A stretch of DNA of 64,000 nt from Tranzscheliella williamsii (GCA_023212725.1 JALBYF010000008.1:62001-126000); one strand, 5' to 3'; counted from the first letter of the stretch, positions 19,837 to 30,231 are shown. Notes: a model not told the origin generated them from the sequence alone. Translations and numbers: made by a program.

Positions 19837-20267
19837 GCCCTCCTATAGCATGCGAGGCTTGGTGGAAAGGATGGAGGATCGCAGATCTCTGTGATGGGTT
19901 ATCTTGCAGTTCTGCGACGGTTAGAACTTACCAGCATACCGCCTGCGAACGATCGATGTTCTTGGACGACGTAGAACTGGGTGTAGCTCAGCGCATCCAA
20001 AAGAGAGCGAATTGGCAGGGAGAAGCGTCCGCCAGCGTGAAGAGAAACTAGGTAGGATGCTCGATGGAGGTGATGTGTGGGAGTAAAATGTCGCTCCTTG
20101 GGTTGCTTTGTAGACACTCGGGCCACTGCAGCTCAGTAGCAGTAATGTGGAAGAGGAGCAAGAAAGATGGATTCGCAAGTGACCGCTAGAGACGACGTGA
20201 GAGAGGACCGAGGGGTGTAGATGATGGCGGATACCGAATCGACGGAAGCCAAAGGTAGACAGAAGAG

Positions 20268-20291
20268 CAATGTCAATGCCAATGCCAATAC
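20268..20291. repeat. short degenerate CAATGC hexamer array
   Basis: Four consecutive hexamers of the form CAATGY/CAATAC, followed by looser copies (GCCAAAGCCAA, ATGCCAACGGCAATAC) up to about 20340. A small imperfect microsatellite in the upstream region of the PP1 regulatory gene. Confidence 0.7.
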
Positions 20292-21641
20292 CTTTACCAG
20301 CCAAAGCCAACACCTATGCTAATAATGCCAACGGCAATACTGAAGGCAGCTGTGTAAGCCAAGACAAGCTGGAGGTCTGCAAGCTTGAGGAGTGGAAGAA
20401 ATGGAAGCCACAATGGTCGGCGGTTTGTAGGAGACGAACGGAAGAAGCTGGAATGAGCCCCGTCAGCTAAAGAGTAGAGACCGAATCGATAGACAAGTGA
20501 CCAGATTGTCGCAACGGAATGGAACAGGAGCTGGCGAAGGTAGGGGCCAACCTTGGCCAAATCACGAACTTGGGAAATATGCACGCAATCGCAAGGTTGC
20601 TGGTAAGCGAGCCCAAGGGAAGGGGCAATCGGGTGGGGTGACCCAGTAAGGCAGTAGAAGCAGAGAGCATAGCGTTCTGACTCTTCCCGTTTCCCCAATT
20701 TCCAAAGCTTGGCTTGAGTCTCTGTTGTTGGCTGCGTAGGCGCTAAGAGGGCAAAAGAACCAGGTTTGCAGGTTTGGGGGCTTCGCGGATCACGATGGAC
20801 ATGGCCAACAGACGTGCAGTAAGTTGTACATACAATGGGAATTGCTGACGGACTCACAGCGGAGTCCATGTATAATGAGCACCACAGAGCGCTCCCAGCA
20901 TCGATCCATGCTTATCTGCTCAGTTTCGAACTTTGGTTGGCAGAACTGAATAACCCTCACACGTCGCAAGTACAAAGTACATCGGCTAAGCCGGATGGAA
21001 TGGCAAACTGAACTGACGAATTCGACAGCGTAACGGGTGGGGTAACAAGAGCGCGTTGGCGGCTTGGCGGCGTTTCCCCCTTACAAGTTGGCTGAGTAAC
21101 TTTGCTTTTGTATATCCCAGTTGTACGGCCTACCTTTTATGCGTCGCGTCAAGATTCGATCTGACTGGCTGAGCAGTCGCAGGATGTGGATGGCCTGCGT
21201 AGCTTTGCATGATGCGATCCTGGAGGTGGAGGCACAATCCGGCCCAGCAGCAGCAGCTCCCCAAGGTTCTTCCCCACAAGCAAAAGTACAGTAGTAAGTC
21301 GAGCCCATAGCATGCAAGTTTCGAAAAAAAATCGTCCTCCTTCCTGCCTTTTCGAATTCGCACCGACTCCTCCCCCACCTATATGGGTCTTGCAGCCTGA
21401 AATGGCCTCCGCCCTTATCGATGGATCGGCCGGATCAGCCGCCTTCCCTGGAATTGCTCAGAGAGAGAGATAAAAAATGACACCGGAGCAGCTACGCAGC
21501 GTCCAGAAACTTATTCCCTACGGGACAGAATCAAGTAGCCGCAGTTTTACTTACGGCCAGATTCCAAGGCTCGGCAAATGGTGTCGGTGGAAGTGAGACG
21601 CGGACGGATGACTCCCATTCGGCAGCGCTACCGTTGATGAC

Positions 21642-21962
21642 CTAGCATGCAGTGCCGAATGCATTGGATTTTTGCAAGGAGCTGTTCCGTTCAGACAATA
21701 GTTCTACACTTGCCGGAACTCGAGCGCTGAAGCTGTAGTCTAGCTCAATTAGTTGTGGCGTGAGCCGGTAGTCACAGTCACCCTCACAATAGTAAGGATT
21801 GTCTACGCGCACGTCGAACTGTCCGCAAGATGTCTCAGCTGCGCATCCTTGCAAGTAAGAAATGAACGTCGACAATGAGCCCTCACACTTAGAGCCAGCA
21901 GGACATGGAAGGCAAACACAAGAAATTGAATCTGGTGTGATTGTGAGCGTCTGAAGCGGAGA
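21642..21962 (-). pseudogene. cysteine-rich protein fragment, possible relic or last exon of a small secreted protein
   Basis: A minus-strand frame open from 21962 to a stop at 21642 encodes about 106 residues with ten cysteines in organised spacing: SCVCLPCPAGSKCEG, then GCAAETSCGQFDV, then YYCEGDCDYRL. It ends in a Ser/Leu-rich tail and a C-terminal Cys. There is no ATG at its head. A plausible splice acceptor (GCTTCAG preceded by CTGAT) sits at its start, so it could be a 3' exon, but I could not find an upstream exon in matching phase. Cys spacing and composition resemble small secreted proteins of plant-pathogenic smuts (inference); no family is claimed. Confidence 0.4.
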
Positions 21963-22846
21963 TCAGCGTCCATCCGATCGTCGATCCAAGCAGTTTAGAA
22001 CTCGGTGATGTGCTCCGTCAGCAAAGCCTACTCTCGTACCCAGCTGAAAGATATGGGGTGGCATCCGCACCATTATTCACATTGTATTGGTTGCGCTAGT
22101 TCGAGTGGAGACTGGTAGTCATATATAGACTCTGATGATTGCCCGTGTCGAGTGCGGCGGTCCTCCAAGCCAAGGTCGAATTGGGACGGATCTTAGATAA
22201 CGCGTCATTTAATCATCCAGCAGCGACGGCAGGTTCAAGCGCACATTGCGACCGGCTGCAGCACGACAAGAGCGAATACCCAGCACGCATTAAGTTAGCA
22301 GTGCGGAGAAGGAACCTGGATGAGGTACACCATTCAACACGCACAGACAAGGCGCAAGTAGATGCTAGATTCGTGATTCCTACTACGGAAGGCCGCCGTG
22401 TGTGCCGCTGAAGTCACATAGTACGCTATCATGAGTGGGAGTATCGGACTCGCAAGCATGGCCGCGATAGATCATTGCTAAGGGTCCAGATAGGAACTCG
22501 GTTCTTGCAGCACGGTGCATCGCGGTGCATGCCACGTTCAGACCCCGCCATACAGCACAACGCCGCGTCCTCGCTTCCGGAACGCAATTTTGGTGTATGT
22601 AGGCGCTGCGGTAACATGTGGTGGATTCCCTGACCATCGTGGTATAGATCACAACCAACTTAGTCACATTCTTCGTCCGAAACGTCTTGGTCCCAGATGA
22701 CAAAAGCCCGGATGTAGTTCAGAGCTCTCTTTCCCGCTAGGCCGGTGGGTCGCCTTCTCTGACAGCCACTCGACCTTCCCGCGATGAGACTCTAGTTACG
22801 CGAGAAAAAGCAAGAGGCTGTTCTTGCGCATAAGTCCGAGCGGAGG

Positions 22847-23766
22847 TCATCCTTGCGAGACAACGAGATACGGAGACATCTTCGCTATTATTCGTAATGC
22901 TGCGATGCTACTCATCGTCATTGCCGGCATGGCATTGCAGCTAGATATGTATAATGAGAAGTTCCAATCTCCTTGATAGTACCAGCCATTAACTTCGATG
23001 GTAACATACAACCGAGCCGTCGATGGAAAGAGATTCACATTATATTCACATTGCTTCCGGCAGCTGCAGTCCTAACTGGCACACGAATCAATAAGTGATG
23101 CCGAACTGGTTCGCGAAAAGTGCTTGTTTGCCCGTAAAGGTGAGTGTAGCTAAGACCATTTTATAACCAATGTCTTCCCAGTGCAGCTGTTCAGGGAATT
23201 TCGTCCCGCGCGATCGAGAGCTGCGTGCACACGATCTAAACCCTTTGCATGTAGACACGCGGCAAGAGCCAATAGGAATCGGTTGATCACCGGGTAATGC
23301 ACCGAACGATGACACCTTGCCCGTGACTGTCAACTCTGGGTTGCGCTGTAAATCAACCTTGGCTTTTTTCAGAGAACTTCCGTTCCACATGGAGCCCCTC
23401 ATTGTCGTCTGAATGTGTGAAAAATAGAGGCTTGGATGTCGGGACAAGTACGGTTGCATATCCGCTCAGCGACTGAAAATTTCTTTGAACGTTGCTCAGC
23501 TGACCGACTAAGTAACGCCTCATAGGTGATCCAACTCCTTGCAGCAATCGCCACACCACATTCAGAATTTGACAACTCAGTGGATTTGGTTTAGCGGCGC
23601 ACCTTTTCGACCAGCTCTGACTTGACTCCTCTGCAAAGCAACGCCGCTTTCGATAGCAGCCCGGCTGGTTCTCATGCGGGACGCAGATTTGTTGGGGTAT
23701 GCCCAAACTCACTCCTGCGTCCCGCGTTTCCCATCGGGCGGTCCCGCCTAAAACCTGAACAGACAA
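22847..23766 (-). pseudogene. frame-broken relic, possibly related to the 21.6-22.0 kb fragment
   Basis: Three overlapping minus-strand frames read as one interrupted protein. The first ends at 23353 (block SLSGYATVLVPTSKPLFFTH). The second runs from 23459 to 23088 (VTGKVSSFGALPGDQPIPIG, then CRVSTCKGFRSC, ending ANQFGITY). The third ends at 22847 (DCSCRKQCEYNV, then ARLYVTIEVNGWYYQGDW). Breaks lie near 23355-23370 and 23050-23090. The tail motif C-x3-C-E-Y parallels C-x3-C-D-Y in the fragment about 1 kb away on the same strand, and NQFGI parallels GQFDV, so the two may be decayed paralogues. The similarity is short and judged by eye. Confidence 0.35.
23676..23725. repeat. strong hairpin / inverted repeat
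   Basis: GCGGGACGCAG (23676-23686) is perfectly inverted as CTGCGTCCCGC (23715-23725). Inside the 28-nt loop, TTGGG and CCCAA form a second stem around GTATG. It lies in non-coding DNA next to the frame-broken relic. It could be a relic of a small inverted-repeat element or a transcript hairpin. Confidence 0.75.
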
Positions 23767-24868
23767 GCATGCAGAGAGTGAATAGAACGCCCCGTCGCTT
23801 TCTTGCGAAGGGATCCTGAGGCACGCCTAGCAACACCCCACCCTCAGATGCGTCTGTAGGCGTCCTGGCCGGCAAGTGATCAGATTACACGATGGATTGC
23901 GCGTTCGAGGCCATAACCGATTGGGCTCTCCTTAACACATGACTACCGCTCCAGCTCGTCTAACCCTCGCGACGACAGTCTGCGGGGAGTCTGGGGTAAC
24001 GCATGTTCACCGGCGAGGTTGAGCGGATCGCTGTCGCAAGTTGGCAGTCATACTCGACCGAGACGATGGCGCGGTTTTGCTGCGTGGCTTCCATTGCGCA
24101 GCGTAGTTCGTCCGAAGAGTTCTGCCGCTTCGTAGCCCTCGTTACCTTACGCAAGGTAGTCTCGCCGACGCAACGCCGCTGCTGATTTGGGCCCCGCACA
24201 ATATAGCATGACTTCTCTCCAATTTGCACGGGCAACAATCACAATAACCTTTCTGGGTCGACGCTGAGCTAGTCGTCCCCACAGCTACATCTCGTTAAGG
24301 ACGAGCGAGTGGGGCAGTGACACAGCTTGTCGATGATAAAAGCACCCTTCTTTCTAACAGATTTAACATCTTCTGGTCATCGAATCTGTATGATCGACGC
24401 TGAACCTGCTTTCGCGACACAATGATGCATTATCAAAGAATCTCCCTCGTATGATTCGCTGTATTAACCACGTCACGTCCCGGGAGTGTCAATCAGCTGC
24501 CATGAGGAGGTCGGTTCAGAGTCTCAAGGACGGAAAGCATGATATCGAGGGAGCTAAACAAGCGCCGTTTAGCGGACTATTCGCGGCTGTAGAACGTTAA
24601 TCGTAAGTCAATGAGTAGGTTTTATCGCACGGGTGGGATGCTTTCGCGTCTTATTTCTATCGGTCCCTGCCTAACAAAGCCTCCAATCTCAGAGACTATT
24701 GACGACCTATAGCCTTAGGCTCAGCAAGAAGACCGGTGGTCACGACAGCTGTCCATACCATACTCCAACACCCTCATCAAAGGGACCACTCTTCATCGAT
24801 ACCGGAAGCATTGTTCAATGGGGCTGAAGCTTCGAGTTTGCCCCATCGCCTGGTGCGCATAGACTGGC

Positions 24869-27800
24869 ATGTCGACCGGGCAGAACAACGGCCACACCGG
24901 CGGTAGCCTGGACGTCCTCTCCTCAGCATGCTACACCATCCCATGGCAGCCCAAAAAAAAAGCAAAGAGGGGCTCTTCCCCTGCTGAGCAACCATCTTGG
25001 GACTCCCCGTTTCCCGTACTCGTTGAATTTGAAGCAGACGCAGCCCCTTCAAGAGTCCGACATGCCTCCTACCAGCTTGCGATTGGCAAAACAGAGCACC
25101 TTTTTGAGGTCTCTATCTCACGGATCTTTAAGACCTTGTTCGACGACTTGTGTCTCTTCTTCGCCTCGACGTCATCTCATGGGAAGCCCGCAAACGCAAC
25201 ATCAGCTCAGCTGACCGTTCCCAAGTTGGATCTCTACCTTCCTGGCTTCCAGTCAGACGCTCGGCATACACATGGCTTACAGGACTCAGCTAGGAGCATA
25301 CAGACGGCACTCTTAATTTCATCGTCAGCACCCTGGCTTTCAAGCTTTTCAGATCGACTGGTGGCACATTTGTCGAACGAGTCGGGCGACATGGACAATA
25401 ACATTGTGGTGACACTTAGTCCGAGCGAGTGCACCAACCTCTACACGGCTCTGCGTCTCTTGGTGGCACGCTTCATTACACAAGCGGCGCGTCTCGTGCC
25501 CGATGATGCCGCACAAGATGTTGAGCTTACGAATCTCGAGTCAGCCGCAGCCGCAGGCAAGATCGAGCCTGATCTACATGTTCTTCAAGATTGGTGGCGT
25601 GCTCGGTTCAGCCATCTATCGAGCGGACCCAAGATCGTGTTGAACCTCCCCGCGATCGAATCTATGGATCCGACAGTCTTCTCAGATATTCTATCTTCAT
25701 TGCAAGCTTTCGTGACCGAGACTGGCACTTCTCCAATCGAGGTCTCTGAGCGATCAGCAGAAGCCAAGGTTTCACCCCAGCTGCTGCTGATATTGGGCGT
25801 CACCTCGCCCTCCGGCGGCCTTTCAACCGGGACAGGCGCCACTGGCTCGGCATCGTCAGCTCCTGCTCCGTGGATTGATTACATACCGCGCCATGTCCTT
25901 AGGATTCTTGACATTTCGCGCTTCTCCTTGCCCAGCAAAGACGTTGTCTGGTCCCAGTTGGTGCAGTCATTCCTGATCTCACGTGAATTGCCCTTGTCTA
26001 TCGGGCCATCTACATTCGAATACATTAGGCAGACATACTGGGAAAAGGACGCTGATCTAGACTCGGTGTTGGATGCTCTCCGACTCGCCTGGTTCATTCA
26101 CTTTTCAGGGAAACCCGAGTCGGTCTTCACAATTGCCGGTCAAGCCCAGTCGCTCCGCTTCTACAGCTGGACACCCAAAATGGTCGAGCGGATCAAGATC
26201 GCTCTATTACACTCCAGCGAGGATCAAAGCAGCCTCGTCCTTCCTCTTCTGTACGGCTCGGCTAGCAAGGATTCCAACTTAGATCTAGATTCATTCCTTT
26301 TCCAAGCTTCGCAGTCCGACCAATTCTTGCTGAGCAGGGTCGAACAACTTTGCAACACCAAGGAGGTCCTCTCTTTCAGGACAGAGGTTGCTGTGAGGTT
26401 CTTCTTTCGGGCGTTCGAGTCCCTGCAGAAAATACAGAATGAAGCCACGATGGCCGCTCAGGCCATACAGGCGCGGAAATCGGCAGCAGCTGCTTTGGCA
26501 GCTCAGCAATCAGCCGAGCTGGACAAGCAGCGTCAAACGGAGAGGGCAAGCGAGGTCCTCGCACAGGTCGTCGCTCAATGTCTCAGCGCATCGGTCGGCG
26601 CCTTGGACCGTGGACAGTCGGTGCCTCACTCGCTCCAGCTCCGGTCTGGTCTGACCCGACTCTGCAATGCTGCACGACGTTTGCTTTCAGACGAGTTCGA
26701 GATGCTGTTGGACGATTTGGTGGTCGTCGCAGAAGACGAAATACGGAGTTTGGAAGAAACAATGGAGGAGGCGTCTGAGGGCTCGGCAGAGTCCCAGCCC
26801 AGCCAACTCCGGTCCGCAACTCAAATTATCTTTGCGCAGAGCGAGGAGTTTTTAGCTGGCTTACGTACTTTTCAGCAGAAACTTGCGCAAACAATTACTG
26901 CTGGAACAGCTGGCATGGACGATGACGTGATGGGCGACCTCTTTGTCGCTGAAGTGGCAGCGGGGGACGCGGCTAAACGTCAACGCGAAGCGCGCTTGCA
27001 AAGGGTGCAACGCAAGCTTTTGATGGAAGAGAAACTCTTGGGATTGAAGCGCGAAATCACCGACTGGATCACCCAATCCATTACAAAGATGGTAGACTGG
27101 GAGACCCTACTTCCGTCGTCCTCGCACGGCGGTTTCGGTCCGCTCCACCTCCTCCGAGATATCTACTGGGTGGACTGTTATGGCCCCTTGTCGACTTTAC
27201 TCGACCCATCTACACGCATCAGCCTCACTCTGCCGATGTCTGAGCCAAACGAATATCTCGAAAGCCTTTATGACGCGGCCCTCAGCGTGTTCCCCAATGA
27301 AGAGTTAGCAGGCATCAAGCTGGACGTCCTGCAAAATGTTGGGGTTCCAGACATATGCCGCATGTACCAGCTGTATCGAGAATGCGGCAAGTTTGTCAAC
27401 CTCGCGGACTGGTACGATGCATTCAGGCAGGCGATTGAACTTGACGATACACTGAAGGCGGTCGATCAAGATCTTGAGCGAGACTTGGCGCAAAGTCAGG
27501 CTAGACAATCGGCGGATGCGGAAGCGTCTGGCCGGATTAGCAGCCAGAAGCGCGGACGCCGACACAATATAGATAATAGCTCCGCGTCGGACACGTCGGA
27601 CGAGAATGAAGAAATCGGCGTTGAAGATGAGGATGATGAGGACCAGGTCGAGGCAGACATCGAAATTTACGACAACGGTGCCGAAGCGACGACGCCGTCG
27701 AAGCGGCGCAGTTCACGGAGGGGTGCGCAGAAGCGAATGCATCTCGCCGAGCGGGACTCCGACTCCGATGTGCTGGATACACCATCGAAGCGGCGTCGAA

Positions 27801-27991
27801 GTCAGCATCCGGACGCGCGGGCGCAGATGGGTGGCACGGCTGAGTCAGATGATGCCGCGGCCGGCGACCTGCAGGCCCGCTTTGCCCTCGCTCTCAACGA
27901 GCTGGCTCGCATGGGCCTGCTCAGAGGCACCCGACGCCGCCAGGAACACATCACCAAGGTCATGTGGGACTTGGTTCCCGAAACCCTGTAG
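24869..27991 (+). CDS. ORC3: origin recognition complex subunit 3
   Basis: Subunit of the six-protein ORC that marks replication origins and loads Mcm2-7. The single exon encodes 1040 residues, long for the family (about 600-720), the excess coming from low-complexity linkers. The N-terminal ORC3 region shows the AAA-like but ATP-site-free fold: FEVSISRIFKTLFDDLCLFF, KIVLNLPAIESMDPTVFSDI, and LLLILGVTSP. A middle part follows (HVLRILDISRFSLPS, then WSQLVQSFLISRELPLSIG, then LDALRLAWFIHFSG), and then Ala/Gln- and Glu-rich helical inserts. Residues about 890-990 are an acidic and basic disordered stretch containing likely nuclear localisation motifs. The end (RRRQEHITKVMWDLV) resembles the family's winged-helix terminus. 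Confidence 0.85.
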   Translation: MSTGQNNGHTGGSLDVLSSACYTIPWQPKKKAKRGSSPAEQPSWDSPFPVLVEFEADAAPSRVRHASYQLAIGKTEHLFEVSISRIFKTLFDDLCLFFASTSSHGKPANATSAQLTVPKLDLYLPGFQSDARHTHGLQDSARSIQTALLISSSAPWLSSFSDRLVAHLSNESGDMDNNIVVTLSPSECTNLYTALRLLVARFITQAARLVPDDAAQDVELTNLESAAAAGKIEPDLHVLQDWWRARFSHLSSGPKIVLNLPAIESMDPTVFSDILSSLQAFVTETGTSPIEVSERSAEAKVSPQLLLILGVTSPSGGLSTGTGATGSASSAPAPWIDYIPRHVLRILDISRFSLPSKDVVWSQLVQSFLISRELPLSIGPSTFEYIRQTYWEKDADLDSVLDALRLAWFIHFSGKPESVFTIAGQAQSLRFYSWTPKMVERIKIALLHSSEDQSSLVLPLLYGSASKDSNLDLDSFLFQASQSDQFLLSRVEQLCNTKEVLSFRTEVAVRFFFRAFESLQKIQNEATMAAQAIQARKSAAAALAAQQSAELDKQRQTERASEVLAQVVAQCLSASVGALDRGQSVPHSLQLRSGLTRLCNAARRLLSDEFEMLLDDLVVVAEDEIRSLEETMEEASEGSAESQPSQLRSATQIIFAQSEEFLAGLRTFQQKLAQTITAGTAGMDDDVMGDLFVAEVAAGDAAKRQREARLQRVQRKLLMEEKLLGLKREITDWITQSITKMVDWETLLPSSSHGGFGPLHLLRDIYWVDCYGPLSTLLDPSTRISLTLPMSEPNEYLESLYDAALSVFPNEELAGIKLDVLQNVGVPDICRMYQLYRECGKFVNLADWYDAFRQAIELDDTLKAVDQDLERDLAQSQARQSADAEASGRISSQKRGRRHNIDNSSASDTSDENEEIGVEDEDDEDQVEADIEIYDNGAEATTPSKRRSSRRGAQKRMHLAERDSDSDVLDTPSKRRRSQHPDARAQMGGTAESDDAAAGDLQARFALALNELARMGLLRGTRRRQEHITKVMWDLVPETL

Positions 27992-28170
27992 CCACGCCGC
28001 AAGGCGGGCACCTTTCGTCAAATAATAATCTATGGTTGTGAATAAAGACCATGCAAGAATTGTTACAAAGCTGGCGATATAGATGTCGAGAAAAATGCGA
28101 GAAAGGTCGGAGTGGCGCATGTAGGGGTATACTGATGCAAGAGTCGGGTGGACGGGCGGACAAGGTTGTG

Positions 28171-29505
28171 TCAGGCTAGCATATCGTCGAGGAAGCTCTC
28201 CAAGCGACTCAGCTCGCCCAGGTTCCGTGGGGATGCAGAGCGCTCTGCGCGGGGCGGCACCTGGGGGCGGTCGGTGTGAGCTCGATCGGAGGCGGCGTTG
28301 TTCGGCCGGGCGCTGGCGTCGGGCAGGGTGAAGACGGAAGGATCTCTGCCGCCTCGTGCGCGGTCGTTGATGCTGGCGAGAAAATTGTCGATCCGATCGC
28401 TCTGAGGCGATGATTGGCGCTGGGAGGGGTTGGTCCCATCCAGATGCTCGTCGAGGGGCAGCCGATGGCGTCCGAAATTCGTGCTGAAGCTTGACCTGCC
28501 CAAGCTGCCAGAAGAGGCGTCCGTCGGCGTGCTGCTTCGCGCCTTGGCGCGGGACGAGGTGGGCTCGGCTGCCAGATTGCGCGCCGGGTCTTCTGGGCCT
28601 GCAGCCCTCGGCGTGGTCGCGCCTGCGTCGCTAGCGATCGGGGCGGACAACACGCTCAGCTTGGGACCAATGTGGAGAGAGGGTGCAGTCCGGCTTTTGA
28701 GCCCCTTGCGCTCCCGCTCGCCCAAGCTTCGGCCCTGGAACCGAGCCTTGAGAGCACGCACAGCCTCGGCCTTCTCTTTTTCCTTCTTCATCTGCTCGTA
28801 GTCGATCTCGTTGCCCTCGGCATCGAGGCTGGGCAGTTCTTGAGTGGTCCTGGTGCGGTCGTCCGATGTGCCCGTCGAGCCCACGCGACCTTTGGCCTTT
28901 TGTCTCTGCCTCTCCCTCTCGTGCAAATAGGAAAGACTGTGGTCGATATCGTTTTCCACGTCAACCGCGGTCTCATGCTTGCCGCGCTGCTTGGCTAGCT
29001 CCTCTGCCATGCCCGCTTGGGTTACTTCCGAATCGCCAAGGGCGGCTACACGCGCCAAGAGATTCGAGATATCGACCTCGGGTTCGGGCTCCTCATCGGC
29101 GACCAGATGCGGATCTTTCGCCGCTTCCAGACGTTCTATCATGGCCAGCCTACTCTCCCCCATCTTTCGCCGAGCATACTTGCCCCTTGACGGTTTAGAA
29201 AGGTCTTGCTCGGCTGCTTGGCCCGAAGCTGGGGTGGTAGTAGACCCTACCCCCGCTGCTTTCGCGAGACTTGGAAAGTTGGGGTCCTCTTCCTCAGACT
29301 CTTCTTCCTCGCCACTCTCTCCTGGGCTCCCCTCCCCGGAGTGGAATTCGCCATCGTGGTCATGCGATGCAGCGGGGCCGCCTCTTGGTCCCTTCCATCT
29401 CGAGGACCCTGATTTCGTATCATTTACTTCAGCGTCCGTGGAAGAGGGTTGCTTAGAGTTGTATCGCCTAGAGGCCTTCGCCTTGTATTTGTTTTGCAGC
29501 ACCAT
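28171..29505 (-). CDS. unrecognised low-complexity protein, 444 residues
   Basis: I do not recognise a family. The ATG at 29505 has a good context and the frame is open for 444 codons. The start is basic (VLQNKYKAKASRRYNSK), followed by an acidic Glu/Ser/Asp stretch (about 60-75). A more ordered-looking middle follows: KYARRKMGESRLAMIERLEA, then VDISNLLARVAALGDSEV and DIDHSLSYLHERERQRQKAK. Further on are EIDYEQMKKEKEKAEAVRAL and a Ser/Pro/Ala-rich part. The protein ends in LGELSRLESFLDDMLA, a short amphipathic helix that may be a conserved binding motif. No signal peptide or membrane segment. It converges on ORC3 with 179 bp between. Likely a nuclear or nucleolar disordered protein (inference). 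Confidence 0.7.
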   Translation of the reverse strand: MVLQNKYKAKASRRYNSKQPSSTDAEVNDTKSGSSRWKGPRGGPAASHDHDGEFHSGEGSPGESGEEEESEEEDPNFPSLAKAAGVGSTTTPASGQAAEQDLSKPSRGKYARRKMGESRLAMIERLEAAKDPHLVADEEPEPEVDISNLLARVAALGDSEVTQAGMAEELAKQRGKHETAVDVENDIDHSLSYLHERERQRQKAKGRVGSTGTSDDRTRTTQELPSLDAEGNEIDYEQMKKEKEKAEAVRALKARFQGRSLGERERKGLKSRTAPSLHIGPKLSVLSAPIASDAGATTPRAAGPEDPARNLAAEPTSSRAKARSSTPTDASSGSLGRSSFSTNFGRHRLPLDEHLDGTNPSQRQSSPQSDRIDNFLASINDRARGGRDPSVFTLPDASARPNNAASDRAHTDRPQVPPRAERSASPRNLGELSRLESFLDDMLA

Positions 29506-29895
29506 GACGAGGTAGTAGTTCCAACGTGTACGGGAGACCCGGGCTACCGCTTCAGTGATACGTGAACATAAAAGGGCAGCTTTGTCTCCGTTCTGCCTAT
29601 TGAGGTCTCGCTTCCCTTCGACGAATGGAGGTACGTTCCAAGCAGCAAGTCAGTCGTCGAGGCGATGAAATAGCAAGCTGAAGCATCCCCACTCTGCACA
29701 ATCCGCTTAGATACTTGCTGCGAGTAGGATGCCGAACCGACGGTCCTGAGAGTGCCGCACAACAGGCTATCGAGTATCGAGTAAGGCTAGCTAGCAACTT
29801 TTTAGCCGTTTGTGTGCTGTATTTGCCTTGCTGCGAGGCGACGAGCTGATATTCTCCGCAGCCGAAGTGGTTGTTGTGCAGGTTGGGTCAATGAC

Positions 29896-30231
29896 CTAGA
29901 CAAGTGCTGGCGATGATCGTGGTGACCATAAACGAACGCCGCCCAGCGGCCGTTGGCTTGTAGCAATGGCGAAGAACAGACGAGGCATTGGCCGCTTGCC
30001 CAAAATCAGAAGAACGTCATCGATAGAACGAGATAAAACCAAATCCCCGAAATTCGACATCGAAAGCCTACGCGTGTTAAGTCCTTCGCAGCTGGACAGA
30101 CTGTGAATCCCGTCACTGCTCATCATGCATGTGCTGATTCGGAAGCCAATATCGTTATACGGCTTGCTGTCAAGATAGCAGCGGACGGTACTGGGTACGA
30201 CGAAGAAGACGAGTAGTGTTGAAGCGGCCAT
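29896..30231 (-). CDS. possible small secreted protein, 111 residues
   Basis: The ATG at 30231 (context GCGGCC on the plus strand, CATGGCC-like on the minus) opens a 111-codon frame. It starts with a good signal-peptide pattern, MAASTLLVFFVVPSTVRC, followed by a non-hydrophobic body with three further Cys (STCMMSSDGIHSLSSCEGL) and a second hydrophobic block (PRLFFAIA). It lies 127 bp downstream of the SCOC gene on the same strand and could simply be that gene's 3' region. No homologue is recognised; a spliced 3' end is possible because the last 20 residues are less protein-like. The rest of 29506-30358 holds nothing I can support. Confidence 0.3.
   Translation of the reverse strand: MAASTLLVFFVVPSTVRCYLDSKPYNDIGFRISTCMMSSDGIHSLSSCEGLNTRRLSMSNFGDLVLSRSIDDVLLILGKRPMPRLFFAIATSQRPLGGVRLWSPRSSPALV

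Larger units (their letters stand above)
19837..24868. other. 5-kb gene-poor block
   Basis: No intact gene could be supported in these 5,032 bp, although the rest of the window averages one gene per about 2 kb. The part next to 19837 must contain the leader of the PP1 regulatory gene and the part before 24868 the ORC3 promoter. In between, open frames are short and often interrupted. Two minus-strand areas look like decayed cysteine-containing protein genes, and one strong hairpin is present; these are listed separately. I found no transposase, reverse transcriptase or long terminal repeat. Confidence 0.6.

Noticed and set aside
20294..20869. 191-codon minus-strand frame with an ATG upstream of the PP1 regulatory gene
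   Set aside because: No recognisable domain, uneven composition, and it ends in a CAATGC microsatellite; probably leader or promoter DNA.
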